Source: Thermoflexales bacterium
Lineage (GTDB): Bacteria; Chloroflexota; Anaerolineae; J036; Brachytrichaceae
Assembly (NCBI GenBank): GCA_025056965.1
Contig: JANWVF010000003.1
Coordinates: forward strand, 1-50,485
Reading direction: 5' to 3'
DNA length: 50,485 nucleotides
In this document: piece after piece, positions 34,116-43,772 of the stretch
Layout of the letters: each line of letters starts with the position of its first letter
Position numbering within the stretch: position 1 is the first letter of the stretch
The notes under the pieces: generated by a model
The model's input: only the letters and a program-made list of their open reading frames with translations
What the model was told of the DNA's origin: nothing
The model's database searches: none
Program-made: the position numbers and the translations under genes

Positions 34116-37100
34116 CTACGGGCGCCGCGCGATCGGGACAAAGGCTCGCTTAGGCGCATGCACCAACGTCGTCGCCGTGCGCGTCAGAACATTGTTGCCC
34201 CAGGTGACATAAACCGTGTTGGTGATCGTCTTGTTCCACAACGATGGGCCAGCAGGGACTTGCACGGTGAATTGGAACGTGCGCGTCAGACCGGGCGCCA
34301 GATTACCCGTCCACTGCACGCGGTTCAGCGCGCTGTTGTAGCTGAAGGTGTGGTTGGGCGGCGTGTTGTCCAGGCTGACGAACGTTGTGCTGGTTGGGAT
34401 CGTGTCGGTCAGCGTGACGTTCACCAGTTGCGAGCCGCTGTTCACCAACTGGATCGTGTAGGTCAACAACGAGCCGGCGACCAAGGTGGTCGGCGCCGAC
34501 TTGGTCGAGCTGCTCAGGTTCGGCGCGCCGATCACGGTGACCGCGCTGGCCTGGTGCATCGGTTCGACCTCCAGACCCTGCGGCCGAGAGTGAGTGACGG
34601 TGAGCATAGCCGTGTTGGTAATTGCACCGGCGGCCGTGTTGGTGATCTGCACGGTGACGGTGATCAGGCGAGACGGCAAATGCTGGGGTGTGCCGGGCAG
34701 GAAGATGTCATCCAGGCCGACATCTGCTCCATCATCCCCGAAATACTGGAAGCCGATGCGCAATGAGCCGGCCGGCAGGCTGGCCGGCAGCGTGTAGACG
34801 CTCTGCTGCCACGTCCAGCTGGCCGTCCACTCGTTATCAGGCTGGCCCAGCAACACATCATCGCCGCCGCCGACGGCATTCGCCACCAGCCACACGCGCA
34901 GATCACAGTTGTCGTTTGGCGTGCGGCACCAGTACACGCTGCCCTGCGACCACAGGCTGACGGTCATGCCGCCGCTCAAGCCAAGCAGTGGCGGGCTGAG
35001 CAGCCACTCGTCTTGGCTGTAATTCCACGGCACGTATGCGCCGTATGTGCCTGTGCGCTTATACAGCGTGCTGATCGCCCAGTTGTAAGAAGCGTTGGAG
35101 ATCTGTTCGCCCCAGCCGGCAGGAGGCACGGCGCCTCCCTCAAAGCCCTCAGCCTTGGGCGGGGCTGCGCCCAGCGGCAGGGTGCCGCTATACACGATCG
35201 CATTGGCCAGGCTGTCGTAGCTGGCGTTGGTTACCGTGACGAAGGTCGTCTGGGCCGGGATCGGATCGTATAGCTGGAAGGTGGCCGACACATCGTCGAA
35301 GTTATACAGCCGGATCACGTATTGCAACGAGTCGCCGGGGAAGGCGATGTTGTAGTTGACCGACTTTTCGACCCGGCCACTGTTGGCGAGGCGATAAATC
35401 GTCACCGGCATGGGCGCCAGGAGCGGTGCTTCGGGGGGGCCAGCGAACACAAAGCCGCTGTATACGCCGCCGGCTTGCATCGGGTAGCTGTAGTGAATGG
35501 TGAACGTAACCGGCGTGCCGGCCGGCACTGCACTGCTCGGCGCGCCGGCAAAGCTCAAGCCACCTACCTTGTTGCCCACTTGCATAGTTAGATTGAACGT
35601 GCCGGCCGGGCCGGAGTAGTTATCAACCCCGATCAGCCATGTGCCGTTCGGCGGCTCAATCAGGGTAATACTCTCGTTCGAGGTAGTGCCTGCAGAGGCA
35701 GCAACCATCTGCCAGGCCGAGCCGGTCCAACGGAACAGATACAGGTCAATATCGGCCAGGGCCGAGCTGGTGTTGAGCTGCAAGCTGTATGCGCCGGAGA
35801 GGTTGAACGTGTAGGTCCACTCGATCGTGCTGCTGCCGACGAAGCCCAGCGGTTCGTTCGTCCAGGTCTGCACCGTCGGGCTGACCAAGAATCCGGTGGT
35901 GGTCACGCCGTTCAAGGCGATGCCGGCGGTGAGCGTGGCCGTGCCGACCAGGCCGCTATTCACGTAAGTCGTGATGACGAACGAAGCCGGCGCAGAGCGC
36001 AGCGTGCCCAGCGTCTTGGTGAACACCACGTCATGCCGTGTGCCTTCGAACAACACGTTGTGCTGCAGCACGGCATGCAGACCGCCGCGGTCCGGCCGCC
36101 AATCGGGGAAGGGCGCCGCCACCCAGTCCTGGTTAGCGCCGCTGGAAGTGTCGAAGCGCCACACGCCGGCGCTGGTGTTGCGGTTGGGGCTCTTCGCCAC
36201 CGTGTCCAGCACGTACGGACCGTAGTAGGTTGGCTCCGGCACATCATATAAGCCACTGCCCAGGCTGGTGGGCGTCGAGCCAAGCACGATTGTGTCTATG
36301 TCGGTGTTCGGCGCCGGAGCCTGCCACTCGTCCTTCACCAGCATCTTGGTGCCGACAGGATACGCACAGGTGACATCGTGAACGCCGACATCATCCAGAT
36401 GGACATCGTTGCCGAACGCACTGATGCCGAGCAAGGCGATGCGCACGTCGGGCTGGCCGGCAAAGGCCGCCAGCGAGACGGTGTGCAGCTTCCAGCCGGT
36501 AGAACCGTCGTAGCGCGGCACCGGCGCGCCCACGTTCTGCCAGGTCAGGCCACCGTTTGTGGACACCTGCACCTGCACGCGGTCATTGTTGATGTATTCG
36601 GTGTCGTGATACATCTGGAAGCGCAGCTCTGGCGCGACGGCTGTGCTGAAGTCTAGGCCGCTGGTGCGATACAGGCGCGTGGCGTGGCCGGCGGACGCAT
36701 CGTAAGAGTTGAAATACACCAGATTAGGTGCGCTGACCGGCGGCTGGCCGGATGGGTTGACGGTTGCCGTTGACGTGCCCCACAGGCCGCTTGTGCCGGT
36801 GACCGTCTGCGTGGCCCAGCCAGGGGGCAGGGCCGGCGCGCTTACCGAGTCGAAGTTCTCGGTGAAGACAGTGTTGAGCGTACAGTTCTGCAGGTCGAAG
36901 AAGAAGAAGCGCCAGTCGCCGGACTCGGCGCGCCACGTCCAGTCAAACAAGCCGCGCACGGCGCCGTTGTTATACGGGCGATTGGCGTCGTAGACGTAGC
37001 TGGCCTGACCACCGAAGGTCAATCCATTGGTAAAGACGGCGGCCACGTTCAGCACCACGGGCACGACCGAAGTGTGCGTCCCGTCGTTGAAATACAGGCC

Positions 37101-40100
37101 GGCCTGGTACACACCGGGCGGCATGTTGGCAGGCACGTTGACCGTGGCCTGCACGGCCGCCGATCCGGTTGCCGGCACGGATACGCTGCCGCTGCTCAGG
37201 CTCAGCCAAGGCACGTCGCTCTTCTTGTAGAACTCGATGCGATAGCGCAGCGTAGTGGTCAGCGTCGCAGCGTTCGGCCGATATAGATGACGGATGCCGA
37301 TGAACATGCCGTCATCCATGCGTTGCACGGGATTCTGAATCCAAACTTCGTTGCGGTTGCCGCCGGGGCGGTGGTAGGCAAAACGCACGTACTCCCAGCG
37401 ATCTAGTTCGGTGCGCGGGTCGTTCCAGACCAGCTCTTCTGCACCGTCAATCTGGCTGACCACGCCGGAGTTAATGAAGTTGACCACGCCGTTGCCGTCG
37501 CGGTCTTCCCATAGGTTGCCGTCGTTGTTCTCGTCGCTCCAGTTGTAGACGTTCAGCACGAAGCGTTGATCCCACTGGTAATCGCCGTTCACGTCAAAGC
37601 GGGTGAAGGGGAAGGTCTGGCGGATGATCATCAAGTCGGTGTCGGGTGGGATCGGCACGTTGTACCACTGCGTCGCAAAGCCGATGTCGGCCGTGATCGG
37701 GATGAAGAAGTTGAAGGCTTTGTAGAAGTTATCGCGATTGGCCGCACCATAGGCGCTTTGTGCGGCGATCATCGCCGGCGTGACGGTGTAGGTCAATTCG
37801 CGCGAGCCGATCAGCAACAGCTCGGCATCAGTGATGCTCACGTTCACCGACGCCGTGGTCGGATTGGTAACGGTGATCGGCGTTGTGAATATATTGCCCG
37901 GATAAACGATGTGCGCAAAGCCGGGCCAATCCTGGCCGCGATAGTTGCCGGGCACCCACTCATCGGGCGTGACATAGAAGCCTTGTAGTCCGGATGCCAC
38001 GGCTGTGCCGCGATCGGCGTTGACCGAGCCAGAGCCCTGCGTCAAGGTGTCATACTCCAGATCGGTAGCCGAGGCTTTGAGCAAAGCCCGCGCCACGTCA
38101 TAGGTTGGCCATTCGCCGGTGCGATCGCGATAGGCCTGATAGATCAGCGCAAGCACGCCCCCGGCGACCGGCGCCGAGCGGCTAGTGCCGCCCCAGGAAG
38201 CCCACGAGAGATCGCCATTCGGCGCGCCCCAAGTCGAGATGCTGTAGTAGTTCAACTCTTCCGCCCCGGCCGCGAACGCGCCGCCGGCCACGACATCCAC
38301 GCCGTTCGTGCCGCGCGCGCCCGGGCCGCGATTGGAGAAGGGGATGACGTCGCCGTATACGATCTGATCGGTGCGCGTGATCGAGTCCCAGCCGGTCGAA
38401 CCGAACTCGGTGGACGCACCGACGCCGATGCCGCTGGCCGGTGTGGGCGGCGCTACCGTACCATAGGCCGACGCCCCGTTGCCCGTGCTGAACAGCATTT
38501 GCAGATTTGGGCCGTACAGACGTTGCACCTGCGAGGCCACCTGGCCTTCGTATTCCCAACCGTCGTTGTCCACGTCGCTCGTGCCGTAAGAGTTCGTGCT
38601 GATCTGGATAGCGTCGGAGTCGTCTGGATCGGTTTGGTCGAGGCCGTCGTAGCCGATCGCAGTGAAGATGTAGGCGTCGAGGATCGAAGAATCGAAGTTG
38701 TAATAGATATCCGAGACGTTGACTACCTTGGCGTCGGGAGCCATGCCGTAGACGGCTGCAGGTGGTTTGCCCGTGCCGGGCAAATCGCTGAAGGTAGGCA
38801 ACAGACCCTTCGATACGCCTTGCCCCACGATGTTCGAGGCGCACTGCGTGCCGTGGCTGTAGCTGCGGTCAAATGTGCTGCCGGAGAAGGCCACGAGGTC
38901 AGCATTGCCCGGCGTCAAGCCACCATACATCCAGTCCGAGACGGGAATCGGCGTCACGCCGTCGGCAATGAAGTAGAGCATGCCGCCGGAAATGTCGGCC
39001 AAACCGTCGTTGTTCAGGTCGCGGTAGGCCACCATGTCGTTATAGGTCGCCGGGTTGTTGACGTTGGCGCGGCGCAGCGGTTTCTCATCGCGAAAGTCGT
39101 AGTCGGCGTCCAAGTCCACATATACCGTGTCATATACGCCGGCCGTATTGGGGTCAGTGAGCAGGACAGCTACCTTCTCACCCCACAGGAAGTCGCGCAA
39201 GTCGTTGTCCGGGTGCGTGCCGACGCGCACCACGCCGCTCTTGCTCATCGTGCTGGAGATGACGTAGGTGTAGCCGCCGGGCGGCGCATACGGATTCAGC
39301 GTGCCGTAATCAATGAGGGGGGTGTATTGGAAGCAGCGGATGCCTGGCCCACAAGGCGCGGGCGTACGCGCCGTGCGGGTGTCCACATAGTGCGCGCCGG
39401 GGAAGCCATCGGCGATGTAGGTGGTGCCGAAGAAATCGTCGAAGGCGTATAACAGCATTGAGATCGGGCTGAACACATACGGCCAGCCGTTGTACTGAGG
39501 CGCCTCGGTGCTGGAGTAAATCTTGTGCGTGCCCAGCAGGTCGGGATGCGCGGGATCAATCCCATCGTCCAGCACAGCAACGGTCACGCCCTCGCCGGTG
39601 TAGCCGCGCGCCCAAGCAGCTTCAGCCTTGTGCGGACCGGCCGGCCTCACTTCAAACCAGTCTTGAGGCCGAAAGGAGGGGCGGCCATCGCCGAAGGCGC
39701 GTGCCTGCTGCCAGGGCAAGCTGCCGGCGCGCACCTTCTCGGCATCCGCACGCAATTTCGCCCATTGCTCTGGGCCTGGTTTAGGCGCAGCCGGCTGCGT
39801 GTCATCGGCAGGATACGGTTCCGGCTCGTTGGTGCGCTCCAGGACGATCGGCAGAATGGCCTGCACTGCCGGCAGCGTCGCTATCTTGAGCAGCATCCAG
39901 GGCTCGGCATAGCCGAAGAACATCTGGTTGCGCGCCTCGCCTTTGCCGAACGGTGGGCGGGCCAGCACTTTGCCATCTTTGAAGTAGGCGCTGAGGTCTG
40001 TTCCTTCGCGTGCGATGACTTGAATCAATACAGGCTCGCTGGCAGCAGCCGTTGCGCCCAAGCGGGCCGGCAGAGCCGGCGCTGCCGCGCGCGCTACGTC

Positions 40101-40331
40101 ACGCAGGCGAGGATGAATCTTCCGCAGCGCTACTTCGGGGTCTACGGAGGATTGAGCCGGTGGCACACCTTTCTCCGCACTGGCCAGAGGCGGCAGTTTA
40201 GTTGCGACGGCAGATTTATTAGCGTTGTCTGTTTGCGCCGAGGCAGGCGTCCCTGCGTTGCTGAAGATCAACGCACACACAGTTAAAGCAACGATTGGAT
40301 GAAGGGTTGCTTTCTGCTTTTTGATGTTCAT
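34116..40331 (-). CDS. Very large secreted subtilisin-family (S8) protease with adhesion-type beta domains
   Basis: About 2071 residues from the ATG at 40331; the frame extends to 40391 but the later ATG begins a clear signal peptide (basic start NIKKQK, hydrophobic core, cut near ASA-Q). Triad: D255 (VLDDGIDP), H493 (SHGT) and S717 (GTSRS). The Asp-His spacing of 238 residues is far larger than usual and holds an inserted beta region with Asp-rich DLDADYDFRDE and DLNNDGLAD turns, as in pyrolysin-like enzymes. Downstream are adhesin-like jelly-roll modules (FTENFD...PPGW, twice), a PPC-like domain and a DUF11-like repeat. The end is AFVPIARRP. It is probably a surface or released protease. 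Confidence 0.92.
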   Translation of the reverse strand: MNIKKQKATLHPIVALTVCALIFSNAGTPASAQTDNANKSAVATKLPPLASAEKGVPPAQSSVDPEVALRKIHPRLRDVARAAAPALPARLGATAAASEPVLIQVIAREGTDLSAYFKDGKVLARPPFGKGEARNQMFFGYAEPWMLLKIATLPAVQAILPIVLERTNEPEPYPADDTQPAAPKPGPEQWAKLRADAEKVRAGSLPWQQARAFGDGRPSFRPQDWFEVRPAGPHKAEAAWARGYTGEGVTVAVLDDGIDPAHPDLLGTHKIYSSTEAPQYNGWPYVFSPISMLLYAFDDFFGTTYIADGFPGAHYVDTRTARTPAPCGPGIRCFQYTPLIDYGTLNPYAPPGGYTYVISSTMSKSGVVRVGTHPDNDLRDFLWGEKVAVLLTDPNTAGVYDTVYVDLDADYDFRDEKPLRRANVNNPATYNDMVAYRDLNNDGLADISGGMLYFIADGVTPIPVSDWMYGGLTPGNADLVAFSGSTFDRSYSHGTQCASNIVGQGVSKGLLPTFSDLPGTGKPPAAVYGMAPDAKVVNVSDIYYNFDSSILDAYIFTAIGYDGLDQTDPDDSDAIQISTNSYGTSDVDNDGWEYEGQVASQVQRLYGPNLQMLFSTGNGASAYGTVAPPTPASGIGVGASTEFGSTGWDSITRTDQIVYGDVIPFSNRGPGARGTNGVDVVAGGAFAAGAEELNYYSISTWGAPNGDLSWASWGGTSRSAPVAGGVLALIYQAYRDRTGEWPTYDVARALLKASATDLEYDTLTQGSGSVNADRGTAVASGLQGFYVTPDEWVPGNYRGQDWPGFAHIVYPGNIFTTPITVTNPTTASVNVSITDAELLLIGSRELTYTVTPAMIAAQSAYGAANRDNFYKAFNFFIPITADIGFATQWYNVPIPPDTDLMIIRQTFPFTRFDVNGDYQWDQRFVLNVYNWSDENNDGNLWEDRDGNGVVNFINSGVVSQIDGAEELVWNDPRTELDRWEYVRFAYHRPGGNRNEVWIQNPVQRMDDGMFIGIRHLYRPNAATLTTTLRYRIEFYKKSDVPWLSLSSGSVSVPATGSAAVQATVNVPANMPPGVYQAGLYFNDGTHTSVVPVVLNVAAVFTNGLTFGGQASYVYDANRPYNNGAVRGLFDWTWRAESGDWRFFFFDLQNCTLNTVFTENFDSVSAPALPPGWATQTVTGTSGLWGTSTATVNPSGQPPVSAPNLVYFNSYDASAGHATRLYRTSGLDFSTAVAPELRFQMYHDTEYINNDRVQVQVSTNGGLTWQNVGAPVPRYDGSTGWKLHTVSLAAFAGQPDVRIALLGISAFGNDVHLDDVGVHDVTCAYPVGTKMLVKDEWQAPAPNTDIDTIVLGSTPTSLGSGLYDVPEPTYYGPYVLDTVAKSPNRNTSAGVWRFDTSSGANQDWVAAPFPDWRPDRGGLHAVLQHNVLFEGTRHDVVFTKTLGTLRSAPASFVITTYVNSGLVGTATLTAGIALNGVTTTGFLVSPTVQTWTNEPLGFVGSSTIEWTYTFNLSGAYSLQLNTSSALADIDLYLFRWTGSAWQMVAASAGTTSNESITLIEPPNGTWLIGVDNYSGPAGTFNLTMQVGNKVGGLSFAGAPSSAVPAGTPVTFTIHYSYPMQAGGVYSGFVFAGPPEAPLLAPMPVTIYRLANSGRVEKSVNYNIAFPGDSLQYVIRLYNFDDVSATFQLYDPIPAQTTFVTVTNASYDSLANAIVYSGTLPLGAAPPKAEGFEGGAVPPAGWGEQISNASYNWAISTLYKRTGTYGAYVPWNYSQDEWLLSPPLLGLSGGMTVSLWSQGSVYWCRTPNDNCDLRVWLVANAVGGGDDVLLGQPDNEWTASWTWQQSVYTLPASLPAGSLRIGFQYFGDDGADVGLDDIFLPGTPQHLPSRLITVTVQITNTAAGAITNTAMLTVTHSRPQGLEVEPMHQASAVTVIGAPNLSSSTKSAPTTLVAGSLLTYTIQLVNSGSQLVNVTLTDTIPTSTTFVSLDNTPPNHTFSYNSALNRVQWTGNLAPGLTRTFQFTVQVPAGPSLWNKTITNTVYVTWGNNVLTRTATTLVHAPKRAFVPIARRP

Positions 40332-40547
40332 AATAGATGGATCATTACCCCCATAATGACCTCTGAGGCACTGCGCAGTAGCGCGCAGCACACCGGAAAT
40401 CTACTACCTGACCACAAGATTGCAAGCGAGCCGAAACCCAACGGACTCCGGACTTCCCGCAGAAAAGATGAGCCCGCTCACCGCCCATGCTACTGCGCCT
40501 TTCAGCTGCGCCCGCCTGAGCGCGTCTACCTGTAACAATCCAAGAAG

Positions 40548-41210
40548 CTAACCGGCGTCGGCAAACAGGCGCGGGCGATCCGCCGGTCCGGCATCCGGCG
40601 CGTTCACAACCTCGACGATCTTGTTCTTCGCCTCCGGCTGCAGCAATGCCTGAACCATCACTTCGGCCACGTCGTCGCGCGAGATCATACCGAAGCCGTG
40701 CAGCGTCCGCGCGATGGCAACGCCATTCCCGCCCGGTTCGTCGGTCAAGCCGCCCGGCCGCACGATGGTGAACGGCACGCCGCTGTTCTCCAGCGCCAGT
40801 TCGCCGCGCCGCTTCTGGCGCAAAATCGGCGCCAGCGGTGGAATCATGTCGGGAATTTCTACGCCCATCGAGGAGCACAACACGAAATGACGCACGCCGG
40901 CTTCCTGCGCTAACTGGGCCAATTCGGCTATAGTCGTATACTCGATCAGCTCGATATGGGCGGCGTCGGTCACGCCCTTGCTGCCCAGCGCGCTCACCAC
41001 ATAGGCTACGCCGTCCAGCGCTTGGCGCACATCCTCTTCGCGCGTCACGTCGCCGACGAACACATCCACGCCCTCAGCCGCGACCAGGTCACGCTTCGAC
41101 GCATCGCGAATCATGGCGCGCACCCGAAAGCCATGCCGACGCAGCGCTTTGACGACGCGCTGGCCGGTGCGCCCCGATGCGCCTACAACCAGCACCAAAT
41201 CATTCTCCAT
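40548..41210 (-). CDS. NmrA/atypical SDR-like NAD(P)-binding protein
   Basis: About 220 residues from the ATG at 41210 (an in-frame ATG at 41222 is also possible; neither has a good ribosome site). The nucleotide motif GASGRTG lies near residues 10-16, followed by MIRDASK and a GDVTRE segment. The protein lacks a clear YxxxK pair, as in NmrA and Tic62-type members, which act as redox sensors or atypical reductases. The C-terminal part carries an IVRPGGLTDEP motif. Substrate and role are unknown. It diverges from the SEDS-PBP gene across about 110 bases. Confidence 0.85.
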   Translation of the reverse strand: MENDLVLVVGASGRTGQRVVKALRRHGFRVRAMIRDASKRDLVAAEGVDVFVGDVTREEDVRQALDGVAYVVSALGSKGVTDAAHIELIEYTTIAELAQLAQEAGVRHFVLCSSMGVEIPDMIPPLAPILRQKRRGELALENSGVPFTIVRPGGLTDEPGGNGVAIARTLHGFGMISRDDVAEVMVQALLQPEAKNKIVEVVNAPDAGPADRPRLFADAG

Positions 41211-41312
41211 ACCGCTGCGCATGCTAACGGGAAGGGTGAACGCGTGTCAAGCGCCGCCAACCGCTCTGCCTACCGCACCCGGCACGCAACGGTCGAAAGG
41301 CATGACAAGGCA

Positions 41313-41318
41313 TAGAAT
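41313..41318 (+). promoter_or_regulatory. Candidate -10 box for the SEDS-PBP gene
   Basis: TAGAAT matches the -10 consensus in five of six positions and lies seven bases before the GTG start at 41325. No ribosome site is visible, so transcription starting near 41325 would give a leaderless message. No good -35 is seen. Confidence 0.3.
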
Positions 41319-41324
41319 GAGCGC

Positions 41325-43766
41325 GTGCGCGAGCGACTGATCTCGCCGTTGGCGCTGCTCGCCTTAGCGCTGCTGCCGGGCTGGATCGGCGCTACCTCGC
41401 TCACGTTGCAGCGTGGCGATCCTGCACCGCTGCTCGCCCTGAGCGTGCTGAGCGCGCTCGCCGGGATCGCCCATCTATGGCTCGATCGCGTCGCGCCGGA
41501 GCGCGATCCTTTCATCCTGCCGGCGGCCGTGATGCTGACCGGCCTCGGCCTGCTGGCTATCGCGCGCACGGCGCCCAACTTTCTCCAGCGCCAGGCCATC
41601 GCGCTGGTCATCGCGTTCGCGGTTGCGCTCGCCATCGCCGGCCGACGCGACCGGCTGCGCTGGTTGCGCCGCTTCAAATACACCTGGCTAATCGCTGCGC
41701 TGGCGCTGCTGCTCATATCGCTGGCGTTCGGCGTCAATCCATCCGGCGTCGGAGCGCGCCTGTGGTTGAACATCGGCAGCTTCTTCATCCAGCCCTCAGA
41801 GCTGCTGCGGCTGCTGATCATTGCCTTTCTCGCCGCCTACTTCGCCGAACGCACGGCGGAGGAAGCGCTGCCGTGGAGATACGGCGCAGCACCTCGCGCT
41901 GCCGCCTTAGACCCACGATCACTCGCCCCCACCTTGGTGATGAGCGTGATCGCGCTGCTCATGCTCGTCATCCAGCAAGACCTGGGCGCTGCCTCGCTGT
42001 TGTTGGCGACGTTTGCCTTCATGCTCTATCTGGCTACCGGTGATGCGCGGTTGCCGTTCGGGTTAGCCGGCGCATTGACGGTCGCTGCAATTGCCGGTTA
42101 CTTCGTCTCGGCACGCGTGGCGCAAAGGCTGAACATCTGGTTGAACCCATGGGCCGACCCGCAAGGCAGCGCGTTCCAGATCGTCCAATCGTTGATTGCC
42201 TTGGCCAGCGGCGGCATCCTAGGTCAAGGCATCAACCAGGGTCGGCCGGGCTATGTGCCGGCCGTGCATACGGACTTCCCGTTCGTGATGATCGGCGAGG
42301 AACTGGGGCTGGCCGGCGCGCTGGCCGTGTTGGCCGTCTTCGCCGTGCTCATCCTGCGCGGTTGGCGCATCGGCTTGAGCAGCGGCGACTCCTACGGGCT
42401 GTTGCTGGCCGGTGGTGTCGCGGCAGGCCTGACGATTCAGGTATTCGTCATCGTCGGCGGCAACATCGGGCTATTGCCGCTCACCGGCGTCACTCTGCCC
42501 TTCATCAGCTACGGCGGCACTTCGCTGGTCGTGAGTTACTTCACCATCGGCCTGCTCATCCGCCTGTCCGCCGATGCAGCCGCCACAAGGCGCACGCCGG
42601 ATGCGCATGCCTGGCTGCCCGCACGGCGCGCGATGCGCCTCAGCGCCGTCATGCTGGGGACGCTGGCGTTGGGGACGGGCTACTGGAGCTTCGTGCGCGG
42701 CGCCGAGCTGGTCGCGCGCGCCGATAACCCGCGCCTCGTAGAAGCGGAGCTGGCCACCTTCCGAGGAGCGATCTTTGCGCGGGACGGGGAACTGCTGGCT
42801 TACTCGTCCTGCGCCGGCGCGCCGCAGCCGCTGATGCCCTGTGAACAGCCCTGGGCGACACGGAACGTCGCGGTAGGTGTCTCGTCCCGTTCAACGGTGA
42901 TGCGCTATGAGCGGCGCTATGTGCTGCCGGAAGCCGCGCCGGTCGTCGGCTATTACAGCCAGCGTTACGGCGTAGGCGGGCTAGAAGCGTTCGGCGACGC
43001 GACGCTGCGCGGCAGCCGGACATGGCTGGACGACTTCCTGCACCGCCCGCGCATCGGCCGCGCGATCACTTCCACGCTCGACGCGGACTGGCAGCGCCGC
43101 GCCGCCGCTGCGTTGCGCGCCGGCCCGGCGCTGACCGACGCGCGCGGCGCGGCCATCGTCATGAACTGGCGCACCGGCGAGGTGCTGGCGCTGGCCAGCG
43201 CGCCTACGTTTGATCCCCACCGGCTGGAGCAGGACTGGGATCACCTGCGCGCCGACCCGGCCGCCCCGCTGGTCAACCGCGCCACCCAGGGTTTGTATCA
43301 GCCGGGCATGCTGCTGCAATGGCTCATCGCGGCGCGCCGGCCGTCCCATTCTTCCCAGTCGTTGATCTCCACGCTCGCTTCCCTCAAATTGCACGAGCCG
43401 GTGCCGTTCGAGCTGCCGAACGAAGCCACGCCGCTGCCGATCACGGCAACCTACAGCGAGACCATCGGCCAGGGACAGTTGCGCGTCACGCCGCTGCGCG
43501 TCGCGACTACCCTTGCCGGCCTGGTCGCAGGGCAGCCGGTGACGCCGACGTTGATCGCCAATCCACCCGTCAGGCAGGACGCACCGCCTGTCGCCGAGCG
43601 CGCCTCGATTCGCCCGTTTAGCGGCTTCGCGCAGATAGCCGATAATCGGTTTGTGGGGTGGCACGCGCGCGTCGTCGGCGACCTGGTGATCGTCCTGGCA
43701 CTCGAAACGCCGGCGCGCGAGCATCCCGCACTGGGGAGAGCCATCGCAGCCTTAGAGGGAGAATAG
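41325..43766 (+). CDS. SEDS (FtsW/RodA-like) glycosyltransferase fused to a degenerate class B PBP domain
   Basis: 813 residues from a GTG. Residues 1-440 are a polytopic SEDS peptidoglycan polymerase with E159 in QPSELLR and the catalytic D317 in TDFPFVMIGEE, plus the conserved SYGGTS near 390. After a further hydrophobic segment (about 440-460), residues 465-813 resemble the PBP pedestal and transpeptidase fold: the FRGAIFARDG start, YVLPEAAPVVGYYS and IGQGQLRVTPLR are clear. The active-site SxxK, normally in YxPGSTFK, reads M662-L-L-Q665, and no SxN or KTG motif is seen. The PBP part therefore looks inactive and may only regulate the polymerase. It heads a plus-strand gene group. Confidence 0.92.
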   Translation: MRERLISPLALLALALLPGWIGATSLTLQRGDPAPLLALSVLSALAGIAHLWLDRVAPERDPFILPAAVMLTGLGLLAIARTAPNFLQRQAIALVIAFAVALAIAGRRDRLRWLRRFKYTWLIAALALLLISLAFGVNPSGVGARLWLNIGSFFIQPSELLRLLIIAFLAAYFAERTAEEALPWRYGAAPRAAALDPRSLAPTLVMSVIALLMLVIQQDLGAASLLLATFAFMLYLATGDARLPFGLAGALTVAAIAGYFVSARVAQRLNIWLNPWADPQGSAFQIVQSLIALASGGILGQGINQGRPGYVPAVHTDFPFVMIGEELGLAGALAVLAVFAVLILRGWRIGLSSGDSYGLLLAGGVAAGLTIQVFVIVGGNIGLLPLTGVTLPFISYGGTSLVVSYFTIGLLIRLSADAAATRRTPDAHAWLPARRAMRLSAVMLGTLALGTGYWSFVRGAELVARADNPRLVEAELATFRGAIFARDGELLAYSSCAGAPQPLMPCEQPWATRNVAVGVSSRSTVMRYERRYVLPEAAPVVGYYSQRYGVGGLEAFGDATLRGSRTWLDDFLHRPRIGRAITSTLDADWQRRAAAALRAGPALTDARGAAIVMNWRTGEVLALASAPTFDPHRLEQDWDHLRADPAAPLVNRATQGLYQPGMLLQWLIAARRPSHSSQSLISTLASLKLHEPVPFELPNEATPLPITATYSETIGQGQLRVTPLRVATTLAGLVAGQPVTPTLIANPPVRQDAPPVAERASIRPFSGFAQIADNRFVGWHARVVGDLVIVLALETPAREHPALGRAIAALEGE

Positions 43767-43772
43767 GACCCG

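Noticed and set aside
40373-40498. 10-base inverted repeat GCGCAGTAGC/GCTACTGCGC about 106 bases apart upstream of the larger protease
   Set aside because: It resembles the ends of a tiny mobile element, but there is no target duplication or internal similarity to support this, and chance is plausible in GC-rich DNA.
41222-41250. TTGACA on the minus strand as a promoter of the NmrA-like gene
   Set aside because: The -35 is perfect but the -10 at the right distance (TTAGCA) is poor and overlaps the possible start codon.
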